From Apiotrichum sp. Y4204 (lineage: Eukaryota; Basidiomycota; Tremellomycetes; Trichosporonales; Trichosporonaceae): a DNA stretch of 64,000 bases. The notes under the pieces are model-generated. The model was not told where the DNA came from, searched no databases, and saw only the letters and a program-made list of their open reading frames with translations. Shown here piece after piece: positions 20,656 to 32,568 of this stretch. The DNA lies in NCBI GenBank assembly GCA_025531455.1, contig JAMYHL010000008.1:310001-374000 (forward strand). The letters are read 5' to 3'. Positions within the stretch are counted from its first letter, which is position 1; every line of letters begins with the position of its first letter. A program made the position numbers and the translations under genes.

Positions 20656-22786
20656 ATGTCGACCGCCATGCCTCCCAGCGACGTCGATAGGCCACTGCTC
20701 GCCGACGAGGCCTCACCACCACAGACTCCGACAATGGGCGTTGGCCTCCTCCCCGCGCGGCGGATCACGCGCCGCTGGCTGCGCCCGCTGATAATCCTCC
20801 TTCTACCGACAGTCTTCATCATGGCGTACTCTGTTCTCCACCCACAGTTCCCCGACCACCTCCCCCATCTCGAATGGCATAACCACAACTCGCCGTCAAA
20901 GCAGCCTTCGATGACAGACGCAGCAGAGAAGCTGACATTCGACCCGTCGCCTCGCTCGTGCGTGTGCGGCGCAACGGAACGCGGGCAGCAGCTCTGCGAA
21001 GTCTTCCGCGAGGAGGGGCTTGAGAAGTCGCGCCTCGTACAGGGCACCGGCGCGCGCACACGACGGCTAATGGTACGCGCACGAGAGGGCAAGCCTATCA
21101 AGATCGGCATTCTCGGTGGCAGTGGTGGGTGACACAGGTCCTCGTTGCGACACGCTGTACAGCTACGACTGCGATGCAGCGTACCTGGCTACAACGGCAG
21201 TCCTATCCGCGTTCAGCATCGGCAGGACAATAGCGACGCTCGAGTCCTCGGTGTTGCAGTATGACTGACATTGCAGTTTCCGCGTGCAGAGGCGTCCACC
21301 CGTCACCCGACTATCCCAAGGGCGACCCTGTTGGGCCAGGCTGCTACACGAGCATTCTGAAGCGGTGGATGCAGGACACTTTCACACAGGCCTCTGTGAC
21401 TTTGATAAACGGCGCCATTGGTGGAAGTGATTCAGGTTACTACTCTTTCTGTGGCGTGAGTAACGGTGATGCCGGCGGCAAGGCGTCCGGCGTGCTCGAT
21501 ACTGTGGCTGACTGCAGACGCACCACATTCCGGAGGACGTCGACCTTGTGGTCGTCGAGTTTGATGTCAACGACCAAGCGTGAGTGCCGTGCGCAGGAGG
21601 CGTCCGCAAGCAAGGAGACTGACCCTCAGTCAACCCATTTACCAGCATTTCTACGACCAGCTCTTGCGCGTTCTTCTGGAAATGAAGTCCCAACCGGCCG
21701 TCGTCATTCTCGGCGCTTGGGCACCGCAGGTCGCGATTGACCAGGGCTACAACGACCCGCAAATCCCCCATGTTCCGATCGCAATGTACTATGACGTTCC
21801 GTACATCAGCTTGAAGCGCGTCATATTCGACCACTACTCGCGCTTCCCGAGCTCGACAGCAAAGGCCTTCTGGCAGCCCGATATCCTTCATCCCAACCTT
21901 CGTGGACACGTGAGTGCAAACAATGTCCTGAGACGATGTTCCGAGCTCACACTCAGCGCCTTCTCGGTGACCTCCTGATCGCCTACTTTGAGCACGAGCT
22001 GTGCTTGCTGAACCGGTACGGTCTTCCAGTCGTTCCTTCAATAGACGACACTATCGCCACACAGAAGGACGCCTCGACCATGGTTGGCGTCGACTTGACT
22101 TTGCCGCAATTTCAAGCAGATTGGGTTGAGCCCCCAGACGGGTGGGAGCAGACCTTTGACTCTGACATGTTGGAGAAACTTGGCAGGGAGAAGCGGCTCT
22201 TTGCGCTTCGACAGACGCCCTACGACGTCCCCTTCGTTACGATGTTCACTCCCCTCCGCGACGTGGTTGAACCGAAGAAGCCGGACCCTCGAACTGCATC
22301 ACACTTGCTCGATCGCGTTCAGCCCGACCTCTACTGCGCAGACGCCAACAGCAAGCAGCACCCAATGAAGCCAGTCGACCACGAGAACTGGGAGCCGTAC
22401 GCGTGGCAGGGCGAGAAGCACTACTGGGTGTCGAGCACGCCCGGCGCACGGATTCGTTTGAACATCCAGGTCAGCGCCGGCCGTGTCGCGGTCTACTACT
22501 TCCGCAGCAAACAGTACGACCTCGGAGATGCGCGCTGCTGGGTCGACGACAACGAGGACGGTGCGACTCTTCTCCCGGGATACTGGAACAAGGAATACAA
22601 CATGGCGTTGTGAGTAGAGCGGCTGATGGAGCAAAGACGCATGGCTGACATTGCAGCGTGAAGTACATCGACCAGGAGGTCACGAAGGGCTCGCACTACG
22701 TGACGTGTGAGATCGCCAACACGACTTCTCACCCGACGAACCCGAACGCACACCACTTCCGCATTGTCGCTATCATGGCGACCTAG
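20656..22786 (+). CDS. Membrane-anchored SGNH/GDSL-type hydrolase-like protein
   Basis: Six exons (20656-21124, 21277-21455, 21518-21579, 21630-21909, 21957-22609, 22657-22786) give 590 residues. A cytosolic Arg-rich stretch (ARRITRRWLR) precedes one membrane segment at about residues 42-61, implying a type II protein with its bulk in the Golgi, at the surface or in the wall. SGNH blocks are visible: KIGILGGSGVSACRG (Ser155 or Ser158), an Asn in FDVND (Asn234) and DILH (Asp321, His324). The C-terminal 200 residues are beta-rich (AGRVAVYYF, HHFRIVAIM) and of unknown role. The family resembles polysaccharide O-acetyl esterases or transferases, but the substrate cannot be read from the sequence. 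Confidence 0.85.
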
Positions 22787-24223
22787 TCGGACCGAGCGGA
22801 TACCGGCAAAGCGGATAGAGAGTTAGAGCAGGCGTCCACTTCACAGGAAGAGCAAGTCCAACTGGATTTTAGAACACTAGCCGGCCAGTGTCATACCACA
22901 CCCGTAGGTCCAGAATCACAGACTGGTTCTGTGACCCGGACACGACTTTCCGTCAACGAGGAGTCACGACGTGCATACTAGATGCCACAAACATAGATGT
23001 ATACTATTGTCAACACTGCGGGGCTTCATACCAAGCTCACTGATTGATACGACTGACGCTGGGCGCCGAGTCCATTTTTTGGGGTCGGGTCGACAACCTG
23101 CCGAGGGAGGGACAGCTGAAACTTAGTTCAAGGCACGCAGGGATTTATTCTCGGCCCCGCCAGTGTCCCCAGCTTCACCGTCGGGTGCTCAGCGGGAGCG
23201 CCACGGACACGGGGAGCTCGTGGCCGCAGAATAGGCGCCGGGTGCAAAGGGACGGACGGCCGACGGATTTGGCCACAGAGCCACTGAAGGCATCACGACG
23301 CCTCGGTTTGTGTCAAGCAATCTACCACGACAGGCGATAGGGTGCCAGCGCGCAATGGTGCGACATGGCGAGCTTACAGTATATTACCTACCTTACGCAT
23401 TTCGCGCACTGTACTGTATAAAGCTTACGCAGCTCCACTCGCTGTCCAACTTACAGTTAGGCGCGGAGCTTGTGTCCACACTCCGCTGGGGTGGTCGTGT
23501 TTCACGGACGGTCGCCACGGGCGTGGGCCGCTAAAGCATCGCAAGCTCACATGCGACCCGGGGTAAGGTCCTCAAAAGTTCATAGCTTCTGTGCGGAGGT
23601 CTTGCGCTGGGGGTGTGGGGGGTTGGGGTTGAGATCATGAGATCGCTTGTGTGTTCGAGATCATAGACAGCGGCGTGGTTCTGGGCAGGAACGTCAACCA
23701 TTCCTGGGGATACCAGCAAACCCATAGGCATGGCGCATATCGTCCTCATGGGAGCGATTCAATCCCGCTAGAGCGGGGGTGAGGGCCAGGTTTGGGGTAC
23801 TGCCATTGCTGTTAGTGGCGGCTGGGAGGGACAACCCTTGTTCGTGGCCACCAGCCAGCTCTCGCCATTGGGTTTGCACTCAGCAGATGCGGACCGACAT
23901 GCCCGTCTACCGGTCGTTGGCCGTGGCGAGATGCACATTAATATGGGTAGAACCAAGGAACAGGTGTATGCCGCTCAGAAAGCGAGAGCCATGGAGGGGG
24001 GCACGCAATGGCGACGACCAAGAGGTAATGAGCTCAGCCTTCCAGATCAGAGCCACCAGATCCCCAGATCTCGATTAACCACACCTCACACGCGGCACGT
24101 TATCCATGACAGTGAAAACAGATCCCCCGGCCCGCACGCCGATATCAATGGATTGATAGATCGAATCGCCCATCGCGATAACGCAGAGCGATCACGACTG
24201 CATGATTCCCTGATGATCAAAAA
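22787..24223. other. Intergenic, 1.4 kb
   Basis: No coding exon or repeat that I can support. Confidence 0.4.
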
Positions 24224-24306
24224 GGTCACGACGGGGATCGAACCCGCGATCTCCTGATAAACGCTCAGAATCGTAGTCAGACGCCGTACCATTTGGCCAC
24301 GCGACC
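24224..24306 (-). tRNA. tRNA-Arg(ACG) with 12-nt intron
   Basis: Third identical copy of the mature tRNA-Arg(ACG), with intron TTCTGAGCGTTT between positions 37 and 38. T run after the 3' end. Confidence 0.92.
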
Positions 24307-24669
24307 CAGACAAAATTCAAAACGGCTGGTAGGCTTCGATGTTTGGGCACCTCCCGCTTGGCGGCTGCAGTGAAGTTTGGACGTCCATCTTCTGAAATCT
24401 ATCGCTCTCAACTCGGGTTTCGTCTTGCAATCAGTGCAGAAACCTGCTGACGTGCATCTCTGCGCCCTGATCGGCGGCCTATCAATGGGGCGCGGGGCGC
24501 CAGGGCGCGAACTGTGTGAGGCTTCTGAGCGTCACGGACTCATCGTCGACCCCACATCGGCTCTTTTCTCACGATATTGCGTTCTGAGGCTCTCGAGGCC
24601 ATTCCAGGCCAGCCAGATCATTGCCTGCACCCTCCGTAAGCCTGTAGTGCCCTCCAGACGTCTCAAAAA

Positions 24670-24746
24670 GGTCACGACGGGGATCGAACCCGCGATCTCC
24701 TGATTGCTCATCGTAGTCAGACGCCGTACCATTTGGCCACGCGACC
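24670..24746 (-). tRNA. tRNA-Arg(ACG) with 6-nt intron
   Basis: Fourth copy. The intron is reduced to TGAGCA. Same orientation as, and 363 nt from, the preceding copy; followed by a five-T terminator. Confidence 0.9.
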
Positions 24747-27016
24747 GGGATATCCGGCAATTCGGCCGGCCGCCGCGCCGGTTCCGGCTCCGGCGTCGCT
24801 GCTGGTGCTGTTGCTAAGATGTCCGAGACGCGTGTGTGTCATGTATCGATCATGTTGTCGAGCTGGCCGTCGTGAGCGACGCAGAGATGCAGATGGGCGA
24901 ATGGATGAGACCGGTATATGGTACTAGTGAGCACATTTGTGTTTCAGACCGACACCAGTCGCGCGATCCGCGCGATCGGTGCCGCCCATCGTGCCCTACG
25001 CTATCCCATGTTCGATGAATTGGACGCAGTGGCGCTCGGCCCGGCGGCCGGCGCGCCAGCCACCACGCGTATGCATAGCTGGCTCCATGCACCATGGCTC
25101 CGGGTGTTAGCTGTTGCTGTTAGTGTGCTTTGAGCGTCATGTTTTGCGCGCAAGAGGTGGGCTTGAGCAATGCAACATCACGAGAGATCCCACTTTCCGT
25201 GATGCAGTGATGCAGTGACGGTGACGCGCGACGCCATGATGCCGTGCTCCGCGTTCTACGTTGCGCGTTCTGGGCACGCCGCGCTCCGCACGGGCCGGCT
25301 CACGTGCCCTCCGAGTGACCGCCATCCGCACATGCGGCGTACATCTGTGCACAAACCGTGCGAATCCGCACAGACGATCCAACGCAAGCACAGCTAAAAT
25401 CGTCACCACTCCGTCATCCACTATCCACGTAGTGTCCGACTCTCCGCAATGTGGCGCCAGTTTCTCCGCGGTACTTCCCGCACGAAACCGAGGTCAGCCT
25501 GGCCAGCCTGGGATACCGCCTGTGAGTGTGGTGAGTGCTGCGTCTGGGAATCGATCACCCAGGGGAGATATTAGAGGGCCAGACGACCAGGCTCGCAGGG
25601 TCAGGGGATGGACATGCGGAGATGCCCAAGAGTTCCGCGCAGAATGACCGCGAGTTCAACGGCATTGCCACTGCGAGACCTGCGACACCTGCTGTCCTGG
25701 CGGGAGCCGGAGTGGCGTGCGGGGGCGCGGGGCTGCTCCCGGAATACATTGCGAGGCCTTGGGGGGTTGCGTCCAAGTGCGTAGTGGGTGGAGGGTGGTG
25801 GCCGCGAACGCGCAAGCGGCCCAAGTGGTCATTGTCCCCGAGGTGCGCGGGATAAGGCTTGTCTTACGCAACTCTAGGGATGAAAAATTACTTCCACGAG
25901 CGAAAAAGCAGCAATCGCGCGCACTCGGAGCGCAAGGGGATGTGGAGTAGAGTGCATTATATAGGATCGAGGACCCTCGAGAGCAATAGGAACAATGCTG
26001 CACAAGCTCATGATATGTGCGCAGATGCGCTGAACTGTCCGACCAGACCCACCGCGACTGTCCAGGGTCGGTGCCGCTTTTGTGAGCCCGGGGCCTGGTT
26101 GCCCCATCAATCACCTAATCACAGCAACGTGTGGGTCTAAAACAAGTGTACGACTCCGGGGAGGACACCAAGAGCAAACTACTGGGACAGCTGGAGATGT
26201 GCATGGCAATGTTCAGGAGAGTACAGCCCAGGCACCTTTGGGCTACGGTAATCAAATACTACCCAGAGTAGTCACCGGGTGCCCTGGTCCGCTTTGGAGT
26301 GGACGTGGGTGAAGGAGGGATACCCGTGAAGGAGAGGGGATGAGAAGAGGGAGAACGAGTAGAGGGTGCAAGGGATTTTAGAGTTTTGTTCGATTTTTGC
26401 TAGAGGAGAGAGCACGAGCTCGAAGGAAAAGAGTCATGTACGACTCTGGCTTTGACCGTGACTGTGACTCACCGCTCACCGGCAGGTCGTGAGCGTCTCT
26501 GTGGTGTGTGTGAGAGTTTCTGTGGAGTTGAAGAGTGGGACAAGCACTCGCACTCTCCACCAGAGTCAATCAGCCATACCGCGTACCAGGAGCTCGCGAG
26601 TGCCGTTACCACCTGGTTCCAAGGCATTGGACTACTCTCTCTGCATCCTTCCTCGTCTTTGACTCGACTCCCTCTTCTGCTTCTTCAGACTATCTTGACA
26701 CCACATCATAGCCTTGTCGTCGCAGCACAAGCGGCCGCGGTCGTCGCCATCCTTCATACAGTGAGTCTCATTTTGCTCTCGCGCCCTAACCCCCCAGTAC
26801 CCCAACTGCTGGTAAAGCCAGTTCTTTCCACGACCTCCCTCCTCACCACCATCTCCAACCGGCCTCACTGGTCCTCCCTTCGTCCAACTGGTCCCACGCC
26901 TACCCATCACAGCCCCCATACACGGCCCCTTATCTCTCATCCCACCGCCATTCCTTCCCTTCACCCCTCACCTCCAACCACCAACCCGCACCACAGCCTC
27001 CCAACCGCTCCCCGCG
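24747..27016. other. Intergenic, 2.3 kb
   Basis: No gene recognised. From about 26650 the plus strand becomes CT-rich, resembling a leader for the small gene at 27017. Confidence 0.4.
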
Positions 27017-27316
27017 ATGCCGACGATGCCGAACCAGTCCAATCCGAAACCAAACGGGACGCTGCTGAAACGGTTGAAGAAGGCGGCCCCGAACCTGACT
27101 CTCGCGCTGCAGGACAAGAACAAGTCGCGTACCAACATCTCGTTCACGAATCGTTCGCAAGATCACTACGACGGGTTCCTCTACGACGGCTCGCTCGAGG
27201 AGAGCCGGCGCGCAACCATCGCCCTCACCCTCATGATTGCCGGCCTGCGCGAAGAGGCCCACAGCCCCGGCGGCACCGCGCACGGCGCGAAAAATGGGAA
27301 GACCGGATACCTCTGA
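27017..27316 (+). CDS. Hypothetical 99-residue protein
   Basis: I do not recognise this protein. A single open frame begins at an ATG at the end of a long CT-rich stretch, the same layout as other genes here. It encodes a basic N-terminus (LLKRLKKAAPNLTLALQDKNK), a middle segment SFTNRSQDHYDGFLYDGS, and an amphipathic stretch ATIALTLMIAGLREE. No signal peptide or clear membrane span. Codon use is rich in C/G third positions like its neighbours. It could be a real small gene or chance; I favour real because of the leader and composition. Confidence 0.45.
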   Translation: MPTMPNQSNPKPNGTLLKRLKKAAPNLTLALQDKNKSRTNISFTNRSQDHYDGFLYDGSLEESRRATIALTLMIAGLREEAHSPGGTAHGAKNGKTGYL

Positions 27317-28301
27317 GCGCTCGATAATCACCCGGATCCGCCCACAGATCATCTCATACCATCACACGCCCCATTGGATCGCCATCACACCCGCTCGCTC
27401 CTCCGTCACATGCGTCACACTTGCGCAGCACGCACGCCCACGCTCAGACTGCACATCTCACCGCCTCGTCGCTCAGGCCGCCCGTCCATCTCCGCGGCTG
27501 GTCCGTTACCACTGGTCCGCTGGTCTCCGTCTGTTCCGCTTTTCTCTTGGGCTCCGTGTTTACTTTCGACATTAGCCTCGACTTTGAACAATTAGAACGC
27601 AATTCCGACCACCTCGAACAATTCCCGCCTTTACCATTCAGTGGCCTGCCCACTCTCCCGCCGCATGCCATGCAAGCCATGTCCATGCGCGCGGTGAACG
27701 CCCTTCACGTCACCATGTCTCGCCGCCGGCGCGCGGCTCTAGACTCGAACAGACTCTAGACTCCTGTACTCATAATTCATCTCTCTCGTAGATACGAGAT
27801 CTGCATCCTGTGACTGATTTCATTGTATCTCCTGCGAATGATTTTCGTCCCTACAATTGCCGGAGGCTCTTGGCAGCCAAATGTTCCTATATTCAATCCT
27901 CAACGTCACTCGTCACCGCTCCATCATTACCGCTCAACAAACTACAGACCGCCCAACAGCACGCACCCCATTCCGGTGATCACATCCCCCAAGACGGCAA
28001 CTAAAAAAATCTAGCGCGCCATGGCCGACGACCAGGAGCATGGCGGAGAGCTTACTCGCGCGGAGTTGAACCTTATCGCAGGGCGACGCCGTGCCTTTCC
28101 GATCACGCGTTCCCCACCTGGAAGTCTGCCATTAGTGCGGGGGTACAGTAACGCTCTCCATAAGCCAATCACCAGTTAGCGGCTATAGTCACCTATCATG
28201 CCTACCAATCATCTCTGAGACGGCAGCGCCGCCGCCGCTCGGCGCTCAGCCCTCGGCCCTCGGCGATCGGCGCTGATCGGCGCCGCAAAGCTGTCATCGC
28301 C
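27317..28301. other. Intergenic, 1 kb
   Basis: Nothing recognisable except GC-rich short repeats (cgccgccgctcggcg-type) at 28220-28290 just before the tRNA gene. Confidence 0.4.
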
Positions 28302-28378
28302 GGTCGCGTGGCCAAATGGTACGGCGTCTGACTACGATGAGTAATCAGGAGATCGCGGGTTCGATCCCCGTCGTGACC
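28302..28378 (+). tRNA. tRNA-Arg(ACG) with 6-nt intron
   Basis: Fifth copy, the only one on the plus strand. Mature sequence identical to the others; intron TGAGTA. The 3' end is followed by five T. Confidence 0.92.
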
Positions 28379-28954
28379 TTTTTCTGCCCTGGGGACATGC
28401 ATACGACATCCAACGAGTGCAGCAGCGGCGCAATGGGTGGTGCGAGTGTCCAGGAAGAGCACTCAAGACCGCCGACGCCAAACACCTGCGCGGAGACATC
28501 TGATGTATTTCCCGATCGGCGCGACGTGTTCGGCGACTTCGGTTTCCATTCACAAATGCCTGGCGGGAGTCCCTCAGCCAGGGCATAGCCAGATCTGGCT
28601 GATGACTGACCTGGCTGGGTCGCCGAGATGGGCTCGCATGTCGTGCTCAAATCGTGTTCCTTGCTGACCCTTCCGTTCCGGGAACAACCATTGTACGGAG
28701 CGCACTGCACCGGCCCACCGGTCGCGACACTGCTTTCCGATCGCGTAATCGCTTACGTTCGTACCAAAGTGGGAAGTGATCGTCTTGTCCGTCCGACATG
28801 TCAGGCATCCGCTTGTTCTCCAGAGCTCCAGACCGAGTCGGCGTCGGAATGCTAAGATACGCTAGTAGTGGTCTTGTGCACAGATCGACAAACCACTAGC
28901 TCCGCCATGTACCTCTTCCACCCCGGACAAATGATGCACCGACTTGTCATCTGC
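28379..28954. other. Intergenic between tRNA-Arg and the NRPS-like gene
   Basis: No coding exon recognised. An ATGCAT word lies at about 28397. The proximal promoter elements of the next gene start at 28955 and are listed separately. Confidence 0.4.
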
Positions 28955-28983
28955 GGTCCGAGCTCCGGCACGTGGCTCGGACC
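28955..28983. promoter_or_regulatory. Inverted repeat around CACGTG upstream of the NRPS-like gene
   Basis: GGTCCGAG at 28955-28962 is mirrored by CTCGGACC at 28976-28983, a perfect 8-bp inverted repeat. The 13-nt spacer contains CACGTG (28969-28974), the core site of basic helix-loop-helix factors. The element lies about 90 nt upstream of the start codon at 29069. CGG triplets nearby could also suit a Zn2Cys6 factor. Confidence 0.5.
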
Positions 28984-29024
28984 GGGCTCCGCCGGCCCGG
29001 GATGCCGGACATTGTGTCCAACAC

Positions 29025-29031
29025 ATAAATA
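29025..29031 (+). promoter_or_regulatory. TATA-like box of the NRPS-like gene
   Basis: ATAAATA at 29025-29031, 38 nt before the start codon. One of few TATA-like boxes at a sensible distance from a start in this window; TATA promoters are often regulated ones. Confidence 0.45.
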
Positions 29032-29068
29032 ACCTGTCCAACCGTCTGGTTCACCACCAACCTCAACA

Positions 29069-32000
29069 ATGGTGACACCGACATTCCACGCCCAGAGCCT
29101 GACGGAGCTGGTCGCCCTGCGCGCCAGTGAGTTCTACTCTATGTGGAGCTGACGGCAGGCGAGCAGCCAGACGAGCCAGCAGTACATACCGGCGTGGCGG
29201 AGCTGGACGGTTTGCAGACCCTTACGTACGCGCTGGGCTGTTCTAGACTGACGGTAGATACGCGGATATCGCGCGCGCCGTGGACCGGCTGGCGGGATAC
29301 TATGCCCCTCTACTTGCTGAAAACGACGAAGGCGACAAAATCCCCCGGGAACGCGTCGTTGCAGTGCTAACTTCCACGGCGGTCGACGAGTCGCTCCTCG
29401 AGATTGCGCTCGCCAAGCTCGGACTCGCAGCGCTCCTCCTCAGTGTGAACAACTCCGCTGCGGCCGTCGCGCACCTGTGTAAGCTTACAAAGGCGGAGTA
29501 TCTGATCTACGGGGCAAAGTACGCTGCAACCGCTACGCGCGCGCGTGACATCTTGCGCGAGGATGGGATCGAGCTCTCCCTACTTGAAGATAAGCGTTTT
29601 CCCCTCTGGGGACCTGGCGGGCTGCGCGATCCCAAGACGCACATAACCGCTTTCCCTCCCCGCCTTACCCCCGAGCAAGAGAGTAAACGAACTTGCGTCA
29701 TCCTCCATTCGTCTGGCTCGACGGGGTTTCCGAAACCGGTCTACGTGTCGCACTACGGCCTCATCGCGAACGCGGCGGTCAGCGTGCCCAAGACGGGGTT
29801 TAGCGCCCTCCCACTCTTCCACGGCTTTGGCCATTTCTCAATGTGAGTGAATGGAACAGGCGCGTTCTGATGGCAGATTCCGCTGCATCTACCACGGCAA
29901 GGCGTTCACGCTCCTCCCGCCCCATTTACCGATCACAGCGGCGAACATCGTACGCACGATTGAATCCTCACCTACGCGTCCGGTACAGCACTTTGCGGTG
30001 CCATACGTGCTCAAGTTGTTGTCGGAGGATGCGGCAGGTGTCGCGAGCTTGGCGGGCATGGAGGCCGTGTCGTTTGCGGGCGCCGCGCTCCCAGACGACC
30101 TGGGCGACCGCCTCGTCGCCGCCGGCGTGCCCCTCTACTCGCAGTACGGGACAACCGAGACGGGTGCGCTGCTCACCTCGCGCCGGGAGTATGCTTCCGA
30201 CCGCGGATGGAACTGGCTTCGCGTCGAGGGGCTCATCGCGGCATATCTCGAGCTCGTGCCCCATGGCGAGATGTTCGAGTCGGTGGTTAAGGACGGATGG
30301 CCAGGCAAGGTCATGAGCAACGCCCCCGACGGGAGCTATGCCACGAAAGACCTGTTTGTCCGCCATCCGCAGCACTCGACGTGGGTGAAGTACGTCGGCA
30401 GGTTGGACGACACCCTCACGCAGACTCTGGGAGAGAAGACGAACCCTGTCCCGATGGAGCTTGCCATCGTAAGTTGCATTTGGGCTCTTTCTGACGGCAG
30501 CGCGGGAACTCGCCGCTCGTGCAGGAGTGTATCGTCTTCGGGGACGGGCGGCCGCTCGTCGGCGCGCTCATCCTCCCCTCTGATGCTGGGGCAGAACTCT
30601 CAAAAGACAGGGAAGCCTACATCACCGCAATCTGGCCGGTCGTCGCGGAGGCCAACGCGCAGGCGCCGACGCACAGCCGCATCCTGCCCGAGATGATCGA
30701 GATTCTCCCACACGGCACCGACGTGCCCGTCGCCACGAAAATGAGCATCCTCCGCCCGGCGTGTTATGTGAAGTTCAAAGGAATAATCGATGCAGTGTAC
30801 GAGCGGTTCGAGGAGGGCGGGTCGGAGAAGCGCGATATCAACACTGCAGAGGAGATGGAGGCGTTCGTGTCCCAGACAATCCACTCTGTCTTGAGCGATT
30901 GCGAAGACTTGGGACGCGATACGGACCTGTTCGCGTACGGTGTCGACTCATTGCAGGCGACGCGTATCCGGAACGTCCTCCAGAAAACGCTCGTTCTCGA
31001 CGTCAAACTTGGCCAGAACATCGTGTACGAGTTCCCGTCCATCTCCCAGCTCTCGGCCCATCTCCTAGCCTTGCGGAGTGGCACATCATCCGAACACGAT
31101 GTGCACGCCGAGATGCTCGCCATGGTGGATAAGTGGGCTGCCGAGGTCATACCTCCAACCCATAACATTCCCGCCCACAAGCCGCTCCGACACATTGTTC
31201 TTCTGACAGGCGCGACGGGCAGCCTCGGCGCACATATCCTCGACCATCTCGTGCGCCGAGACGATGTAGTGGAAGTCATCTGCCTCTCTCGTGCAAAGGA
31301 CGAGGCCGACTCGTTGCGCCGTATCCGCGACTCTCTCTCACTCCGGAAACGCAATGTATCGATGGAGAAGATCCGGAGCTACGCGGCTGACGTGAATCGC
31401 GCCGATCTCGGCCTTGGCCCAGAGTTGCTGGACGCTCTCCGTCCAACGATAGTGATCCACAACGCGTGGCCTGTCAACTTCAACCTCTCACTCGCGAGTT
31501 TTGACAAGCACGTCGGCGGCGCAGTCAACCTCCTGAACCTGGCACATCGACAGCAGGCGGCCTTCTTCTTCTCCTCGTCGGTCGGTACGTGCCAGGTCCA
31601 ATGTGGCGTCGTGGGCGAGACGTTCCCCACGTCGCCCAGCTCGGCAGCCGGCATGGGGTATGCGCGGAGTAAATGGGTGGTGGAGAAGGTCATCGAGAGC
31701 CGAGGAGGTAACGTCCTCCGTATTGGGCAGCTGGTTGGCGACACCGAGCAGTGAGTAAAAAGGACAGGTAGAGCTGACCGCAGTGGCGTGTGGAACGAGA
31801 CTGAGGCGTGGCCGCTGATGTTTCGTGCCGCGACGACAATAGGTAGCCTGCCGTTGCTGGATGAGCGGCCGGAATGGCTTCCTGTTAACGAGGCGGCGAG
31901 CGCCATCGCGGAGATTGTGCTTGGGCATACGGAGCAGAGGGTGTATCACGTCCTCAACACGTACAGTGCTGTGTGGACCGATATCCTCGCCGGACTACGG

Positions 32001-32267
32001 CGGGGCGGCCTCGAATTCGACACCGTCACCCCCGAAGATTGGATCACGCGCCTCGCGAGCAGTGACCCCGACGTGGGGCGGAATCCAACGTACAAGCTCC
32101 TCGAGTTCTACCGTGGCCGGCTCGGCAGGCGGGCGAGCACGCAGTTCGATGTGACCCTCACACAGCAAGTGTCACCCACCATCGCTGCGTGTCGGGCGAT
32201 TGATTCGGGGCTTGTGGCGCTATGGACGCGACATTGGATCGAGACAGGGTTCTTTAGAGTACCGTAG
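29069..32267 (+). CDS. NRPS-like enzyme: adenylation, carrier and thioester-reductase domains
   Basis: Six exons (29069-29126, 29159-29225, 29258-29842, 29877-30468, 30501-31750, 31784-32267) give 1011 residues. The adenylation domain (about 1-540) has SSGSTGFPKP (from Ser193), QYGTTETG and KDLF...YVGRLDDT...GEKTNP. The carrier domain has the phosphopantetheine serine in YGVDSLQATRIRN (Ser584). The reductase domain (about 660-1011) has LTGATGSLGAHIL and the catalytic pair YARSK (Tyr821, Lys825). There is no condensation domain, so it should activate one carboxylic acid and release it as an aldehyde or alcohol. It resembles aminoadipate reductase in order but lacks its N-terminal extension. 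Substrate unknown. No other biosynthetic gene lies beside it. Confidence 0.92.
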
Positions 32268-32466
32268 TGCGACCAGGCCAGGTTGTGATGTTATCTGTGG
32301 TCGGCAGTACAAGCATCACCCAGCACGTTCTCAATGACGTCACTATACATCCATTCGATTCCCTGTTGTTCCCGGGTCTAGAAGCTGCACTGCGTCCATT
32401 AGCACATCGACATCCATGGCGAGAAACCAAAAAGAGACATGTCGCCCATATCACGAGCGACTTGAA

Positions 32467-32568
32467 GGTCCCGACGGGGATCAAACCCGCGATCTTCGGA
32501 TGGCAAACCTGCTGTTTTGGAAACTGCAAATTCGAAGTCCGACGCCTTGGTCACTTGGCCACGAGACC
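32467..32568 (-). tRNA. tRNA-Arg(TCG) with 30-nt intron
   Basis: Minus-strand cloverleaf: acceptor GGTCTCG with CGGGACC, D arm GCC...GGC, anticodon stem TCGGA/TCCGA, T stem GCGGG/CCCGT with loop TTTGATC. The loop CTTCGA gives anticodon TCG. A 30-nt intron follows position 37. The body resembles the tRNA-Arg(ACG) copies, so the two isoacceptors share ancestry. Confidence 0.9.
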
